The translations under genes were made by a program, and so were the position numbers. Below are positions 9,879 to 18,583 of a DNA stretch of 64,000 nucleotides, in pieces (position 1 is the first letter of the stretch; every line of letters starts with the position of its first letter). Source of the DNA: Pseudomonas serboccidentalis (GTDB taxonomy: Bacteria > Pseudomonadota > Gammaproteobacteria > Pseudomonadales > Pseudomonadaceae); the NCBI RefSeq assembly GCF_028830055.1, contig NZ_CP101655.1:4491780-4555779 (forward strand), given 5' to 3'. A model generated the notes under the pieces. It ran no database searches. It had not been told where the DNA came from and worked only from the letters and a program-made list of their open reading frames with translations.

Positions 9879-10475
9879 TTATTCGTATTGCAGCGTGAAC
9901 GGCAGGGTGGCATCGCCGCGACCGGCAACGGCAGTTGCCACGTCGGCGGTGGTGACGTAGGCAGCCGAGAATTTCAGCGTGGTGTTGCTGTCTTGCAGGG
10001 TGTTTTCGATCTTCGCGGTGGACGGCGAGCTCAGGTCGATCAACGCGCCGTTGGAGTCGAGCAAGGCGATACCGATGTTCTTCGCAGCGCCCAGGCCGTC
10101 GATCAGCTTCAGCACTTTGGTCCCGGCAACGATGCCCGAGCCTGCGCCCTTGGTCGGTTCGAAAATCATCGCCACTTTTGTGCCGGCGTTGCAGTTGATC
10201 TTCATGTCGAAGTTTTCGGCGCTCAGGGTGCCGTTGCCTTTAGGTGCAGTGGCGGTGCCCATGTCCTTGATCGACACTTCGCCCATGTTGACCGAAATGG
10301 TTTTGTTGCTTCCGGCGCCTTCAACCGAGCAGGCATCGTTGTTGATGGTGCCGGTGAAGTTGATGGTGCCGCTACCAGCCTTGGTCGGGGTTGGGGCCGG
10401 TGGATCTTCTGCCAGAGCGTTGCCGGCAGCGGCAATGATCGAAAGGGCGAGAAGTGCGCGAGTCAGCTTTTTCAT
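9879..10475 (-). CDS. Major fimbrial subunit (type 1 pilin)
   Basis: Structural pilin polymerised by the usher. It is 198 aa with a clear Sec signal peptide (MKKLTRALLALSIIAAAGNALA, cut after residue 22), a proline-rich mature N-terminus, then the donor-strand region GSGTINFTGTI, a disulphide pair C49 (NDACSVEG) and C95 (MKINCNAG), and the classical penultimate tyrosine (LQYE at the end). An in-frame extension reaches 10511, but ATG 10475 starts the signal peptide and lies about 26 bases below the predicted transcription start. It is the first gene of a subunit-chaperone-usher unit with its own RcsB-box promoter. Confidence 0.93.
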   Translation of the reverse strand: MKKLTRALLALSIIAAAGNALAEDPPAPTPTKAGSGTINFTGTINNDACSVEGAGSNKTISVNMGEVSIKDMGTATAPKGNGTLSAENFDMKINCNAGTKVAMIFEPTKGAGSGIVAGTKVLKLIDGLGAAKNIGIALLDSNGALIDLSSPSTAKIENTLQDSNTTLKFSAAYVTTADVATAVAGRGDATLPFTLQYE

Positions 10476-10507
10476 GTTGCTTTTCCATTGGTTGGGGTTA
10501 AAGCAAC

Positions 10508-10550
10508 ACAATAAAACCTGGGTTCCCGGTGGAACATCAGACGATTCCTA
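10508..10550 (-). promoter_or_regulatory. Predicted RcsB-type box and -10 element of the fimbrial subunit promoter
   Basis: Read on the - strand: TAGGAATCGTCTGATG (10550-10535), exactly 21 bp, then TATTGT (10513-10508) as -10. The box resembles the enterobacterial RcsAB box TAAGAATATTCCTA in its first half. The same box-21-bp-TANNGT layout occurs upstream of the first hybrid kinase gene and the adhesin gene in this locus. It falls between the stop of the response regulator gene and the subunit gene, so the structural operon need not depend on read-through. No good -35 is present, as expected for an activated promoter. Confidence 0.65.
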
Positions 10551-10585
10551 GATGCGGGGGATGTTACGTCGAAGTACAGAGTCGT

Positions 10586-11233
10586 TTATTTGAACAAGTT
10601 GCGTTCGATGCAATAAGCCAGTAACTCTTGATCGCTATTTACTTCAAGTTTGCGCATGGCTGAGATTTTCTGCGTACTGATGGTTTTGGCACTTCTGTTC
10701 AATCCCCTGGCAATTTCGTTAACGCCCTGGCCTTGAACGAACAGCCGCAGAATTTCATGTTCCTTGGGCGACAGTCGGGAAAAGCGTTCATCCAGATCGG
10801 CGCCATCGTTGAGCACCGACGTTGGCGCTGGTCCTTTGCTACGTACCCGATTGCCTTTGGCAATGGCTTTGAGCGCCACCTCTATTTCAACGTGCAGCTG
10901 GCTTTTCTGAATCACCGCCAGTACACCGAGTTCCTGCAGGCGGGTCAGGATCAGAGGATTGGAAATCATGGTCAGGACCAGCACCTTCACTTCAGGAAAA
11001 TGCCGGGTCACGAACTCCACCAGCTTCAGGCCGTCACCGTAGGGCGAGTCACCGGGCATGTTGAAATCGGTGATCAACAGATCCACCGCCTGAGACTTCA
11101 GCAACTCGATCAAGCCATCGGGACACACTGCCTCGCCCACCACGTTGAAGCGTCGGTCACGCTCGACCAGTTCCCGTACTCCCAGAAGGACGATGGGATG
11201 ATCATCGGCGATGACAACGTTGAAGGTTTCCAT
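10586..11233 (-). CDS. rcsB: LuxR/NarL-type response regulator, RcsB/RocA-like
   Basis: Transcription factor of 215 aa. It has an N-terminal receiver (DD at 10-11, phospho-acceptor D56 in LLITDFNMPGD, K109 in VIQKS) and a C-terminal LuxR-type helix-turn-helix (LSPKEHEILRLFVQGQGVNEIARGLNRSAKTISTQK cut into recognition helix NRSAKTISTQK). Length and layout match RcsB/BvgA/RocA1. It lies 22 bp after the Hpt-containing hybrid kinase gene and directly before the fimbrial subunit gene, the same order as rcsC-rcsB beside the cupD fimbrial genes of P. aeruginosa (established knowledge). It is the obvious candidate to bind the RcsB-like boxes in this locus. The gene symbol is assigned by order and architecture. 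Confidence 0.85.
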   Translation of the reverse strand: METFNVVIADDHPIVLLGVRELVERDRRFNVVGEAVCPDGLIELLKSQAVDLLITDFNMPGDSPYGDGLKLVEFVTRHFPEVKVLVLTMISNPLILTRLQELGVLAVIQKSQLHVEIEVALKAIAKGNRVRSKGPAPTSVLNDGADLDERFSRLSPKEHEILRLFVQGQGVNEIARGLNRSAKTISTQKISAMRKLEVNSDQELLAYCIERNLFK

Positions 11234-11255
11234 GGGTGCTTTATCCAGAGTGAAA

Positions 11256-14200
11256 TTATTCGAGGGTGTCGAGCAGGTCAGTCAGACGCGCCAGTTGTTG
11301 GCGCACTTGCAGGGCCAGCGCCGGGGTGATCGCCATGCCGGTCAAGCGACATTCCAGCTCGACAAACGTGCTGGCCAGGGCCTCGACCCGCACGGCGCCG
11401 AGTGCCCCGGCCATGCTGTGCAGTTGCTGTGCGACGCTGCTGGCGTTGGCCGCGTCCAGCGCGGTCAGTGTGGTCTGAACGTCGCGGCGCAGGGTCGCGA
11501 CAAACAGCTCGCGCATTTTGGGTGAGAGGGGCGGCGCGGCGTCTGCCACCGGCGCGATCGCTGTCTGGCAGTGGCTTTGCAGCTGCGTGCGCAGTGTTGC
11601 CAGGTTCAGCGGCTTGACCATCCATGCGTTCATGCCGACGGCGGCGCAACGTTCGCCTTCTTCGCGCAGGGCATTGGCGGTGACGCCGATGATCGGCAGC
11701 GTCGCATCCTGCTGGCGCAGTGCGGCGGCCAACTGGTAACCGTTCATGATCGGCATGTTGACGTCGGTCAGCAGCAGATCGAAGCGTCCGGGTGCCCATT
11801 GCACCAGCGCCTGTTCGCCATTGGCGGCGACCACTACCGAACAGCCCAGCGCCTCCAGTTGTTCCTTGATGATCGCCGCGTTGATCGTATTGTCCTCGGC
11901 CACCAGTACGCGCAGGTTCAGCGTTCGGCTGTTTTTCTGCTGCGAAGGCGCACGCGGGTGACTGGCGCCGTGTCGGGCCAGCGCAATTGCCCAGCCAATT
12001 GCACGTACATCGTCGGCATCAACCAGCCAGTCGCTGCCGCTCACCTGCGCCGGATTGGGGCCGCCCGCCATGGCGATGATTCGCGGGCCATCGAATACGC
12101 TGGCGTTGGCCAGCGGCGCAAGGTCCACCAGCAGCGCCGAGGAGGGCGGCAGCTCGTTCGTCACCAGGCGGCAATCAAGACCAAAGCGGTCAAGCCAGGC
12201 GCTCAGATGCTGCGCCAGTTCGGCCACCGGTGCCCGTACATAAACGGCGGCGCCGCCGGCCACGAACGATGGGCAATCGGCGAGGCTGCCAGGTGCGCAA
12301 TCCAGGGTCAGTTGCAAGTTGAAGCGGCTGCCCAGTCCCGGCTCGCTGACCACGTTCAACTGACCCTGCATCAACTCACACAGCCACTTGCAAATGGCCA
12401 GACCCAACCCGGCACCGGCATGACTGTCGGCTTCGTTGACTTGATAGAACGGGTCGAACAACTGCTGTTGCTGCGCCTGGGAAATGCCCACGCCCGAATC
12501 GCTGACCTGCCACTGCACCTCGGCGCGCCCGCCAGTGTTTTGCAGCACATGAACGCGCATGACCACTCGGCCATTGTCAGTGAACTTGATTGCGTTGCTC
12601 AGCAAGTTATTGAGGATCTGGCGAATGCGCTGCGCATCACCGAGCAATTGATCCGGTAGCGCCGCATCGATGCAGGCATACAGTTGCAAACCTTTGCCAC
12701 GGGCAAACGCGCCGAAGCTGCGCACGACGTCTTCGGTCAGCTCCAGCGGACAAAACGGCTGAAGCTCGAGATTCATTTGCCCGGCCTCGATCTTCGACAC
12801 ATCCAGCACGTCGCTGATCAGCTTGAACAGACTGGCCGACGAGCGCTGGATGGTGTCCAGATAAGCCTGTTGACGCGGGTTCAGCGTGGTCAGACCGAGC
12901 AGTTCCAGAGTGCCGAGCACGCCATACAGCGGCGTGCGGATTTCATGGCTCATCGTCGCCAGAAACCGGCTCTTGGCCCGATTGGCCGAATCAGCGGCCT
13001 GGCGCGCGACCTCAAGCGCCGCCGCGTCTTCGACATGGCGGGTCACATCATGCAGTGCACACAGCCAGGCGTCCTGGCCCTGATAACGGGTGGCGACGAA
13101 GGCGACATGCAAATGCCGACCGTCAATCTCCAGTTCGGCATGGCCTTGGCCGGTCGCTGCCTGCCGGTCGAGCAGGTTGATCAGTTCGCGGGTGTCGTGC
13201 CATTGCTGGGCGCGCTGGTTCTCCAGCAACACCTGATGATTGCGGCGACTGATCACGCACAGGCCGGTGGGCGCGGTGTCGATGACCGCGCGGCTGAACG
13301 CTTCGCTTTCGGCGATGCTCGCGTGGGCACTTTGCGCGGGAAGAATGACGCGCTGGGTGTACCAGCGATTGAGTGCCCGGCCACTGCCGAGCAGGGCGAG
13401 CACGAGAACCAAAAGGCACAGCAATGGCCACAGCGCGTAATCGAGAAAGCTCTGCACACTGATAACGTAAATCGCCGTCCACGGACGTTCGTCGGGGCTG
13501 GTCAGCTTGAACACCAGGCCATCTGCGGTCAGATTCGTGCCTTCATTGAGCACTTGATCGGGCTTCAGCGCACCGATCAACACCGTACCGTCGGGCGTGA
13601 GCAGGGTGAAGTCGTCGTAAATCGACCACGCCATCAAACGCTCGATGTTGTTGACCTGGGACAGTTTCAGCAGCGCGCCGACCACCGCCCAGGAGTTGGC
13701 GCCTTCGATGGCCTGCGTCGGTTTGCTCAGATTGATCCGCACGTAGGCCAGCAGAGTCGGGGTAACGTTGTCCTCCTCGGCGAACGCGTAGGGCACCCAG
13801 TGAACCTGCGCTGAAGTCTGCGTGCGCCGTTGCATGTTCATCCGGGTCATTAGCTCGACGAAGGTGCTTATCTGCGTCGGCCCTGCACCACGCAAACGGC
13901 CGGCGGCGGGCACGGCGATATCGAAATTGTCCGGCCCGTTGAGCAGGATCACCTGCGGCGACTGGTAATGCGAGGCTGCCCAGAAGGCGCTGTAATAAGC
14001 TGCCAGATAGCTGCCGAGGGCAAACACCTTGGGGTGTTGGCTGGGGGCGATTCGCTCCGGATCGATCTTTACGCTGAACGGCAGCGAAAACGGCAGCCCA
14101 CGGCCTTCGTAAATGTTCGGCCCTTCTTCGGGCAAAAGCTTTTGGACAACAGGTGGCGTCACAGCCTCGGAAAGGTACACACCCTTGGCGCTGGCCCTTG

Positions 14201-14417
14201 AGATAGCGTCGAGAAAGGCTTCCTGCTCGTGAATGTTTTCCATCAGTCGGGCGAAGTGGAACTGCAGGGTATCGCGCTGTTCTTCCACCATACGCTGCAC
14301 GCCCAGATAACTGATGCCCAGCAACAACAGGGCCAGCGCACCGAGCACCAGCAAGCTCTTGTTCAGGCGTAGCGAACTGCTGGCGAGTCTTTCCAGAAAT
14401 GCGTTGGGCTGCGGCAT
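11256..14417 (-). CDS. rcsC: Hybrid sensor histidine kinase with receiver and Hpt domains, RcsC-like
   Basis: Inner-membrane phosphorelay kinase of 1053 aa. Order of domains: TM1 (about 21-42), large periplasmic sensor (45-325), TM2 (about 326-348), PAS-like region, HisKA with H491 in MSHEIRTP, HATPase (N box and [10 protein letters not shown]), REC with D885 in LLLTDVNMP, and a C-terminal Hpt with H1000 in [12 protein letters not shown]. It is a paralogue of the kinase encoded at 15.7-18.5 kb: the HisKA stretches [20 protein letters not shown] are identical. Only this copy has an Hpt, so it may be the phosphotransfer hub for both kinases. It is followed after 22 bp by the response regulator gene. 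Confidence 0.9.
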   Translation of the reverse strand: MPQPNAFLERLASSSLRLNKSLLVLGALALLLLGISYLGVQRMVEEQRDTLQFHFARLMENIHEQEAFLDAISRASAKGVYLSEAVTPPVVQKLLPEEGPNIYEGRGLPFSLPFSVKIDPERIAPSQHPKVFALGSYLAAYYSAFWAASHYQSPQVILLNGPDNFDIAVPAAGRLRGAGPTQISTFVELMTRMNMQRRTQTSAQVHWVPYAFAEEDNVTPTLLAYVRINLSKPTQAIEGANSWAVVGALLKLSQVNNIERLMAWSIYDDFTLLTPDGTVLIGALKPDQVLNEGTNLTADGLVFKLTSPDERPWTAIYVISVQSFLDYALWPLLCLLVLVLALLGSGRALNRWYTQRVILPAQSAHASIAESEAFSRAVIDTAPTGLCVISRRNHQVLLENQRAQQWHDTRELINLLDRQAATGQGHAELEIDGRHLHVAFVATRYQGQDAWLCALHDVTRHVEDAAALEVARQAADSANRAKSRFLATMSHEIRTPLYGVLGTLELLGLTTLNPRQQAYLDTIQRSSASLFKLISDVLDVSKIEAGQMNLELQPFCPLELTEDVVRSFGAFARGKGLQLYACIDAALPDQLLGDAQRIRQILNNLLSNAIKFTDNGRVVMRVHVLQNTGGRAEVQWQVSDSGVGISQAQQQQLFDPFYQVNEADSHAGAGLGLAICKWLCELMQGQLNVVSEPGLGSRFNLQLTLDCAPGSLADCPSFVAGGAAVYVRAPVAELAQHLSAWLDRFGLDCRLVTNELPPSSALLVDLAPLANASVFDGPRIIAMAGGPNPAQVSGSDWLVDADDVRAIGWAIALARHGASHPRAPSQQKNSRTLNLRVLVAEDNTINAAIIKEQLEALGCSVVVAANGEQALVQWAPGRFDLLLTDVNMPIMNGYQLAAALRQQDATLPIIGVTANALREEGERCAAVGMNAWMVKPLNLATLRTQLQSHCQTAIAPVADAAPPLSPKMRELFVATLRRDVQTTLTALDAANASSVAQQLHSMAGALGAVRVEALASTFVELECRLTGMAITPALALQVRQQLARLTDLLDTLE

Positions 14418-14501
14418 TACAGCGCCTGATCAGTCAAAGTGGAAAAGTGTCTGGACACAAAGACCTCGGTAGCAAACGGCGTCGTCAACAGCGTCTGGGG
14501 T

Positions 14502-15689
14502 TCACCATGCATTGGCCGGTCCATCATGGGTCAGCAACTGCTGGAACTGCTCCGCAGACACGGCGTGGGAGATCAGGAAACCCTGAACCTGAGTGCAGTC
14601 GATCTTACGCAACAGAGCAAGTTCTTGCGCGGTTTCCACGCCTTCGGCGACCACCGTCAGGCCCAGTTGCCGACCCAGGGTGACAATGCTGGTCAGCGCC
14701 TGGGCCAGCTCGGCGTTACTGTTGCAACCCTGCACCAGCGCGCGGTCGATTTTAAGCTCGGTGAAAGGCGCCGACACCAGATTCATGTAAGAACTGTAGC
14801 CTTTGCCGAAATCATCCTGAGACAAACCGAAACCCTTGATCCGCAAGCGGCAGGCGCCGGCGTAGAAATTACTGATGTCATCGGGCACCGAGCATTCCAT
14901 CAGCTCGAAACAGATCCGCGCCGGCAGGCCTTCATGTTGCAGCACAAAAGCGAGGATGCGGTCGGGCAGGTCATGGCTGTTAAGCAGGTGCGTGGGCAGA
15001 TTGATCGACACCGGAATGTCATAGCCCTGCTGGCGCCATACGGTTTGCGCGGCAATCGCCTGTTCCAGCATTCGCCAGAGCAGCCGTTCTTCGAGGTCAT
15101 AAGCAATCAGCGCCGGTAGAAATGCCCCTGGCAACAGCGTGCCATGTTCGGGATGCATCCAGCGCACCAATGTTTCGGCGGCGACGATGCGGCCATTGTC
15201 CAGTGCCTTTTTGGGTTGGAACCAGGCCTGTAATTCACCCTTGTCCAAGGCATGCAGAATACTTTGCCGATCAATGCCGGGCTGCGTCGCGACCGGGCCG
15301 GCCTGGCGCAGCGTCTGTAACTGCTCGATCAGACAACGCAGGGCAGCGCTGTTGACCGGTTTGGAAATCAGCCCGATGACTTTGACCTGCAGGTTGCTCG
15401 CCACCAGGCTCGCGCCCATCAACATGCGCCGCGAGGCAGCGCTCATGATCGCCAGTGCCGGGCGCGAGGGCTGCGCGGCCAGGCCCTGGATGAACTGCAC
15501 GCCGTCCATGCCCGGCATCAGCAGATCGGTGAGGACCAGATCGAACTCGCGGTTTTTCAGACGCCGCAAGGCTTCTTCGCCGTCCCGGGCAAACTCCAGA
15601 TCGAACACGCCCAGCTCGTTGAACAGGTTCTGCAAGTACAGGTGCTGGAACGGATGATCTTCGACGATCAGCAGGCTAGAGGACTTCAT
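14502..15689 (-). CDS. pvrR: Response regulator with EAL c-di-GMP phosphodiesterase output, PvrR/RocR-like
   Basis: REC-EAL protein of 395 aa predicted to break down cyclic di-GMP when controlled by the neighbouring kinases. The receiver has D55 in LVLTDLLMPG. The EAL domain starts near residue 140. The signature reads ETL (AETLVRW) instead of EAL, but the other catalytic positions are present: N in SINLPT, E in ELMECS, the DD pair and K in DDFGKGYSS...ELKID, E in AEGVE and Q in VQGFL. I therefore infer an active enzyme. The gene overlaps the end of the upstream kinase gene by 14 bp. A receiver-EAL protein beside fimbrial genes is the known PvrR/RocR arrangement. Confidence 0.88.
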   Translation of the reverse strand: MKSSSLLIVEDHPFQHLYLQNLFNELGVFDLEFARDGEEALRRLKNREFDLVLTDLLMPGMDGVQFIQGLAAQPSRPALAIMSAASRRMLMGASLVASNLQVKVIGLISKPVNSAALRCLIEQLQTLRQAGPVATQPGIDRQSILHALDKGELQAWFQPKKALDNGRIVAAETLVRWMHPEHGTLLPGAFLPALIAYDLEERLLWRMLEQAIAAQTVWRQQGYDIPVSINLPTHLLNSHDLPDRILAFVLQHEGLPARICFELMECSVPDDISNFYAGACRLRIKGFGLSQDDFGKGYSSYMNLVSAPFTELKIDRALVQGCNSNAELAQALTSIVTLGRQLGLTVVAEGVETAQELALLRKIDCTQVQGFLISHAVSAEQFQQLLTHDGPANAW

Positions 15690-18489
15690 GGGTGACTCGT
15701 TCGTAGGGAGCCAGGACGATCGACAAGGCTCTTAGCGTAAAAGGTTTGACTAGGCAGTGGTTCATGCCGGCCTCCAGGCACAGGGCCTCTTCACCGCGCA
15801 GGGCGTTGGCGGTGGCGCCGATGATCGGCGTGGTGCAGCCCAGGCGACGCAAGGCTTTGGCCAATTCATAACCGTTGAGTCGTGGCATGTTGACGTCGCT
15901 GAGCACGACATCGAAGGTGTCGTCCTGCCACAGTGACAAGGCCTCTTCGCCATCGCTGGCCAACGCTACCGTGCAGCCCAGCTCTTGCAACTGGTCGCGC
16001 AGGATCAACTGGTTGATTGCATTGTCTTCGGCCACGAGGATGTGCAGGTGCAGCGGCGCCAGCGCCTGGCTTTCTGCCTGTTGCGAATGCTCAATGGTCT
16101 GGCCGCCCTGAGCCTGACGCACGGCTCGGCGGATCGCGGCCAGATCACTCAGATTCGCCACCCAACCTTTACCCGTGCATTGCGGTTCACAGGCAGCATC
16201 GCCGCTGGCCAGTACCCGCGGCCCTGACCATTGCAGTTCGCCGCGCGGCTCCATCGGTGCCGGGTACAGTTCCAGCAACACGCCAGCGTCGGCAGATTCG
16301 TGGTTGTCCGGCGCGCCGAGGTGCGGTCGGGCGCCCCAACGGCGCAGCCAGCCAGCGAGGCTTTCGGCCAGTTCGCGTACCGGCGACACCACGTAAACGG
16401 TTTCACCCGCCAGATTCGGCGCTGCTGCGGGCAATCCGCTGCCCGCGCGCTGCTCCAGTGGCAAGGTCAGGGAAAAACTACTGCCCAGCCCCGGTTCGCT
16501 GACCATGTGTAGCGTGCCGTTCATCAAATTTGTCAGCCGCTGGCAGATCGGCAGGCCCAACCCGGTGCCCGCGACCGCATGGCTATTGCCCTGAGTCTGA
16601 TAGAACGGATCGAAGATAAATGCCTGATCAGCATGGGCAATGCCGCGCCCGGTGTCCGACACCTGCCATTGCACGCACACGCGTTCGCCTTCACGGGACA
16701 GCGCTCTGACCCGCAACACCACGCGTCCGGAGTCGGTGAATTTGACCGCGTTGCTCAACAGGTTATTGAGAATCTGCCGCACCCGGCTGACATCGCCCAC
16801 CAGGCTGTCGGGCAGTTGCGGATCAAAGCATGCGTACAGCTGCAAACCTTTGCTCTGCGCCGCCGCCGCGTATCCCTGCACCACCTCCTGCGCCAGCGCA
16901 ACGATGGAAAAATCGCTCAGCTCCAGCGCCAGTTGCCCGGCCTCGATTTTCGACACATCAAGCACATCGCAGATCAATTGCAGCAGGGTCGCGGACGAGC
17001 CTTCGATCGCGCGCAAATAGCTTTTCTGCTGGTTGTCGAGCCGGGTGCGGGCGAGCAGTTCGAGGGTGCCGAGCACGCCATACAGCGGCGTGCGAATTTC
17101 GTGGCTCATGGTCGCGAGAAACAGGGTTTTCGCTTCGTTGGCGGCATCGGCCGACTGGCGCGCCTGCTCCAGCGCCGCTTCGATTTGCCGGCGCGCGCTG
17201 ATATCGCTGAAGGCGCAAAGCAATACGTCTTCACCTTTGTAGCGGGTCGGCGCGCAGCTCAGGTACAGGTGCCGGCCATCAGCGGTGTCGAAATAGTCGG
17301 TCAGGCAGGGCGCATTGTCGTCAAACGCAGCGCGAATCCAGCCGGGACCCAGTTGCTGGCTGCACGTGCCCAGCCATTGTTGGGCAAGGGTATTTTCCAG
17401 TACCACCTGGCCATCGCTGCGGCGCAACACGCAGAGTGCCACGGGTGCGGTCTGGATCACGTCGCGGCTGAACAGCTCGCTTTCCACCAGCGCCTGAATC
17501 CGGTGCAGTGTGGGCGTGATGAAGCGATGTTCCAGGCGCCGGGTCAGCAGACACACCAGGTTGATGCTCGCCAGACAGAACACCAGTGCGCCAAGCATCT
17601 GCGGCCACAAGGCCCAAAGCACCGCCAGCAAGTCGATGGAGTAGGTGAGTTGCCAGTCCGACGACTTCAGTTGTTTGCGCAACACCAGTTGCTCGGGCAG
17701 CCAGCCGTTGCCGACGAATCCGAAGAAATCCTGCTGGCGCAGCAGTGGCAGATGCTGCCCCGCTGGCGGCTTGTGGCTGTTGCTGAAGAGCGGCATCCCT
17801 TGCGAGTTGAACATGGTGAACTCGCCGGCGCTGTGGTCACTCAAGGCGTTGGAGACTTCACGGTCGTCCATTTCCAGACCGAGCCAGCCGGAATCGGGGT
17901 CGCGATCATCCAGGCGAATGAAGATGTACAGCTGCGAGTGCCCTGGCAAGTTGTGGGTCAGCCAGATTTCTTTGAGGGCGCTGGTGTTGTCGCGTTTGAA
18001 GGTTTCCAGGCGATCAAGCATCGCACGCGGAAAATCGCCAGCCATGGGCGTCGAGTTGTACAGGCGCCACACCTGCGCCTCGGTGCCGCTGCTGACGTAG
18101 AGCAGATTCAATTTGCGCGCTTGCAGATAGTCACGCATGCGCTGGGTCAGCCAGATGCTCCATTGCTTGCCGGGGGTTTGTCCCAGCAGCAGCCGGATTT
18201 CTTCCTCGGACAGCGGCGCGCTCAGAGCGGTCTGGCGAGTCGCCGACAAACTCAGGCTTTCCAGCAGCGCCTCGCGGGTGGTGAAAAAGGTGTGCGCCTC
18301 GGCGATGGCGCTGCTCATGTAACTGCGCCGCTGAGAAATTTCGTTGTTGAAGGTGAACAGCAGAAAGCTGTACACGCCGCCGAGGATGCCCACCAGCAGC
18401 ACCCACGCAAAAATGCGCAACAAACGTCGCGCAGCGTGGGGCGTGGACAAGACCGGGCTAATCTGGTGGAGGTAGTTCTTCAATCGCAT
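15676..18489 (-). CDS. pvrS: Hybrid sensor histidine kinase without Hpt, PvrS-like
   Basis: Inner-membrane hybrid kinase of 937 aa from ATG 18489. TM1 lies at about residues 25-47, followed by a periplasmic sensor, TM2 near 290-315, a PAS-like region, HisKA (H463 in MSHEIRTP), HATPase (GTGLGLPICQ) and REC (D865 in VVLSDVNMP). No Hpt follows the receiver, unlike its paralogue at 11.3-14.4 kb, so phosphoryl transfer to the LuxR-type regulator would need that partner's Hpt (inference, matching what is known of PvrS/RcsC). An ATG at 18516 is also in frame, but it lies upstream of the predicted -10 (18501-18496). With the ATG at 18489 the transcript would be almost leaderless and no ribosome site is seen, so the start is uncertain. 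Confidence 0.85.
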   Translation of the reverse strand: MRLKNYLHQISPVLSTPHAARRLLRIFAWVLLVGILGGVYSFLLFTFNNEISQRRSYMSSAIAEAHTFFTTREALLESLSLSATRQTALSAPLSEEEIRLLLGQTPGKQWSIWLTQRMRDYLQARKLNLLYVSSGTEAQVWRLYNSTPMAGDFPRAMLDRLETFKRDNTSALKEIWLTHNLPGHSQLYIFIRLDDRDPDSGWLGLEMDDREVSNALSDHSAGEFTMFNSQGMPLFSNSHKPPAGQHLPLLRQQDFFGFVGNGWLPEQLVLRKQLKSSDWQLTYSIDLLAVLWALWPQMLGALVFCLASINLVCLLTRRLEHRFITPTLHRIQALVESELFSRDVIQTAPVALCVLRRSDGQVVLENTLAQQWLGTCSQQLGPGWIRAAFDDNAPCLTDYFDTADGRHLYLSCAPTRYKGEDVLLCAFSDISARRQIEAALEQARQSADAANEAKTLFLATMSHEIRTPLYGVLGTLELLARTRLDNQQKSYLRAIEGSSATLLQLICDVLDVSKIEAGQLALELSDFSIVALAQEVVQGYAAAAQSKGLQLYACFDPQLPDSLVGDVSRVRQILNNLLSNAVKFTDSGRVVLRVRALSREGERVCVQWQVSDTGRGIAHADQAFIFDPFYQTQGNSHAVAGTGLGLPICQRLTNLMNGTLHMVSEPGLGSSFSLTLPLEQRAGSGLPAAAPNLAGETVYVVSPVRELAESLAGWLRRWGARPHLGAPDNHESADAGVLLELYPAPMEPRGELQWSGPRVLASGDAACEPQCTGKGWVANLSDLAAIRRAVRQAQGGQTIEHSQQAESQALAPLHLHILVAEDNAINQLILRDQLQELGCTVALASDGEEALSLWQDDTFDVVLSDVNMPRLNGYELAKALRRLGCTTPIIGATANALRGEEALCLEAGMNHCLVKPFTLRALSIVLAPYERVTHEVL

Positions 18490-18495
18490 CCCGGC

Positions 18496-18538
18496 ACAGT
18501 AGGGGCGGCCGGGCATGATGAAAATCAGACGATTCTTA
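18496..18538 (-). promoter_or_regulatory. Predicted RcsB-type box and -10 element of the hybrid kinase promoter
   Basis: Read on the - strand: TAAGAATCGTCTGATT (18538-18523), 21 bp, then TACTGT (18501-18496). The box differs by one or two bases from those before the fimbrial subunit and adhesin genes, with the same spacing to the -10. It suggests that the regulator operon is autoregulated by its own RcsB-like product. The predicted transcription start falls at about 18489, at or next to the likely start codon. Confidence 0.6.
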
Positions 18539-18583
18539 AAGAGGGCTGCGCGAACAATTGGCTATAGCAACCCATCAATGGAT

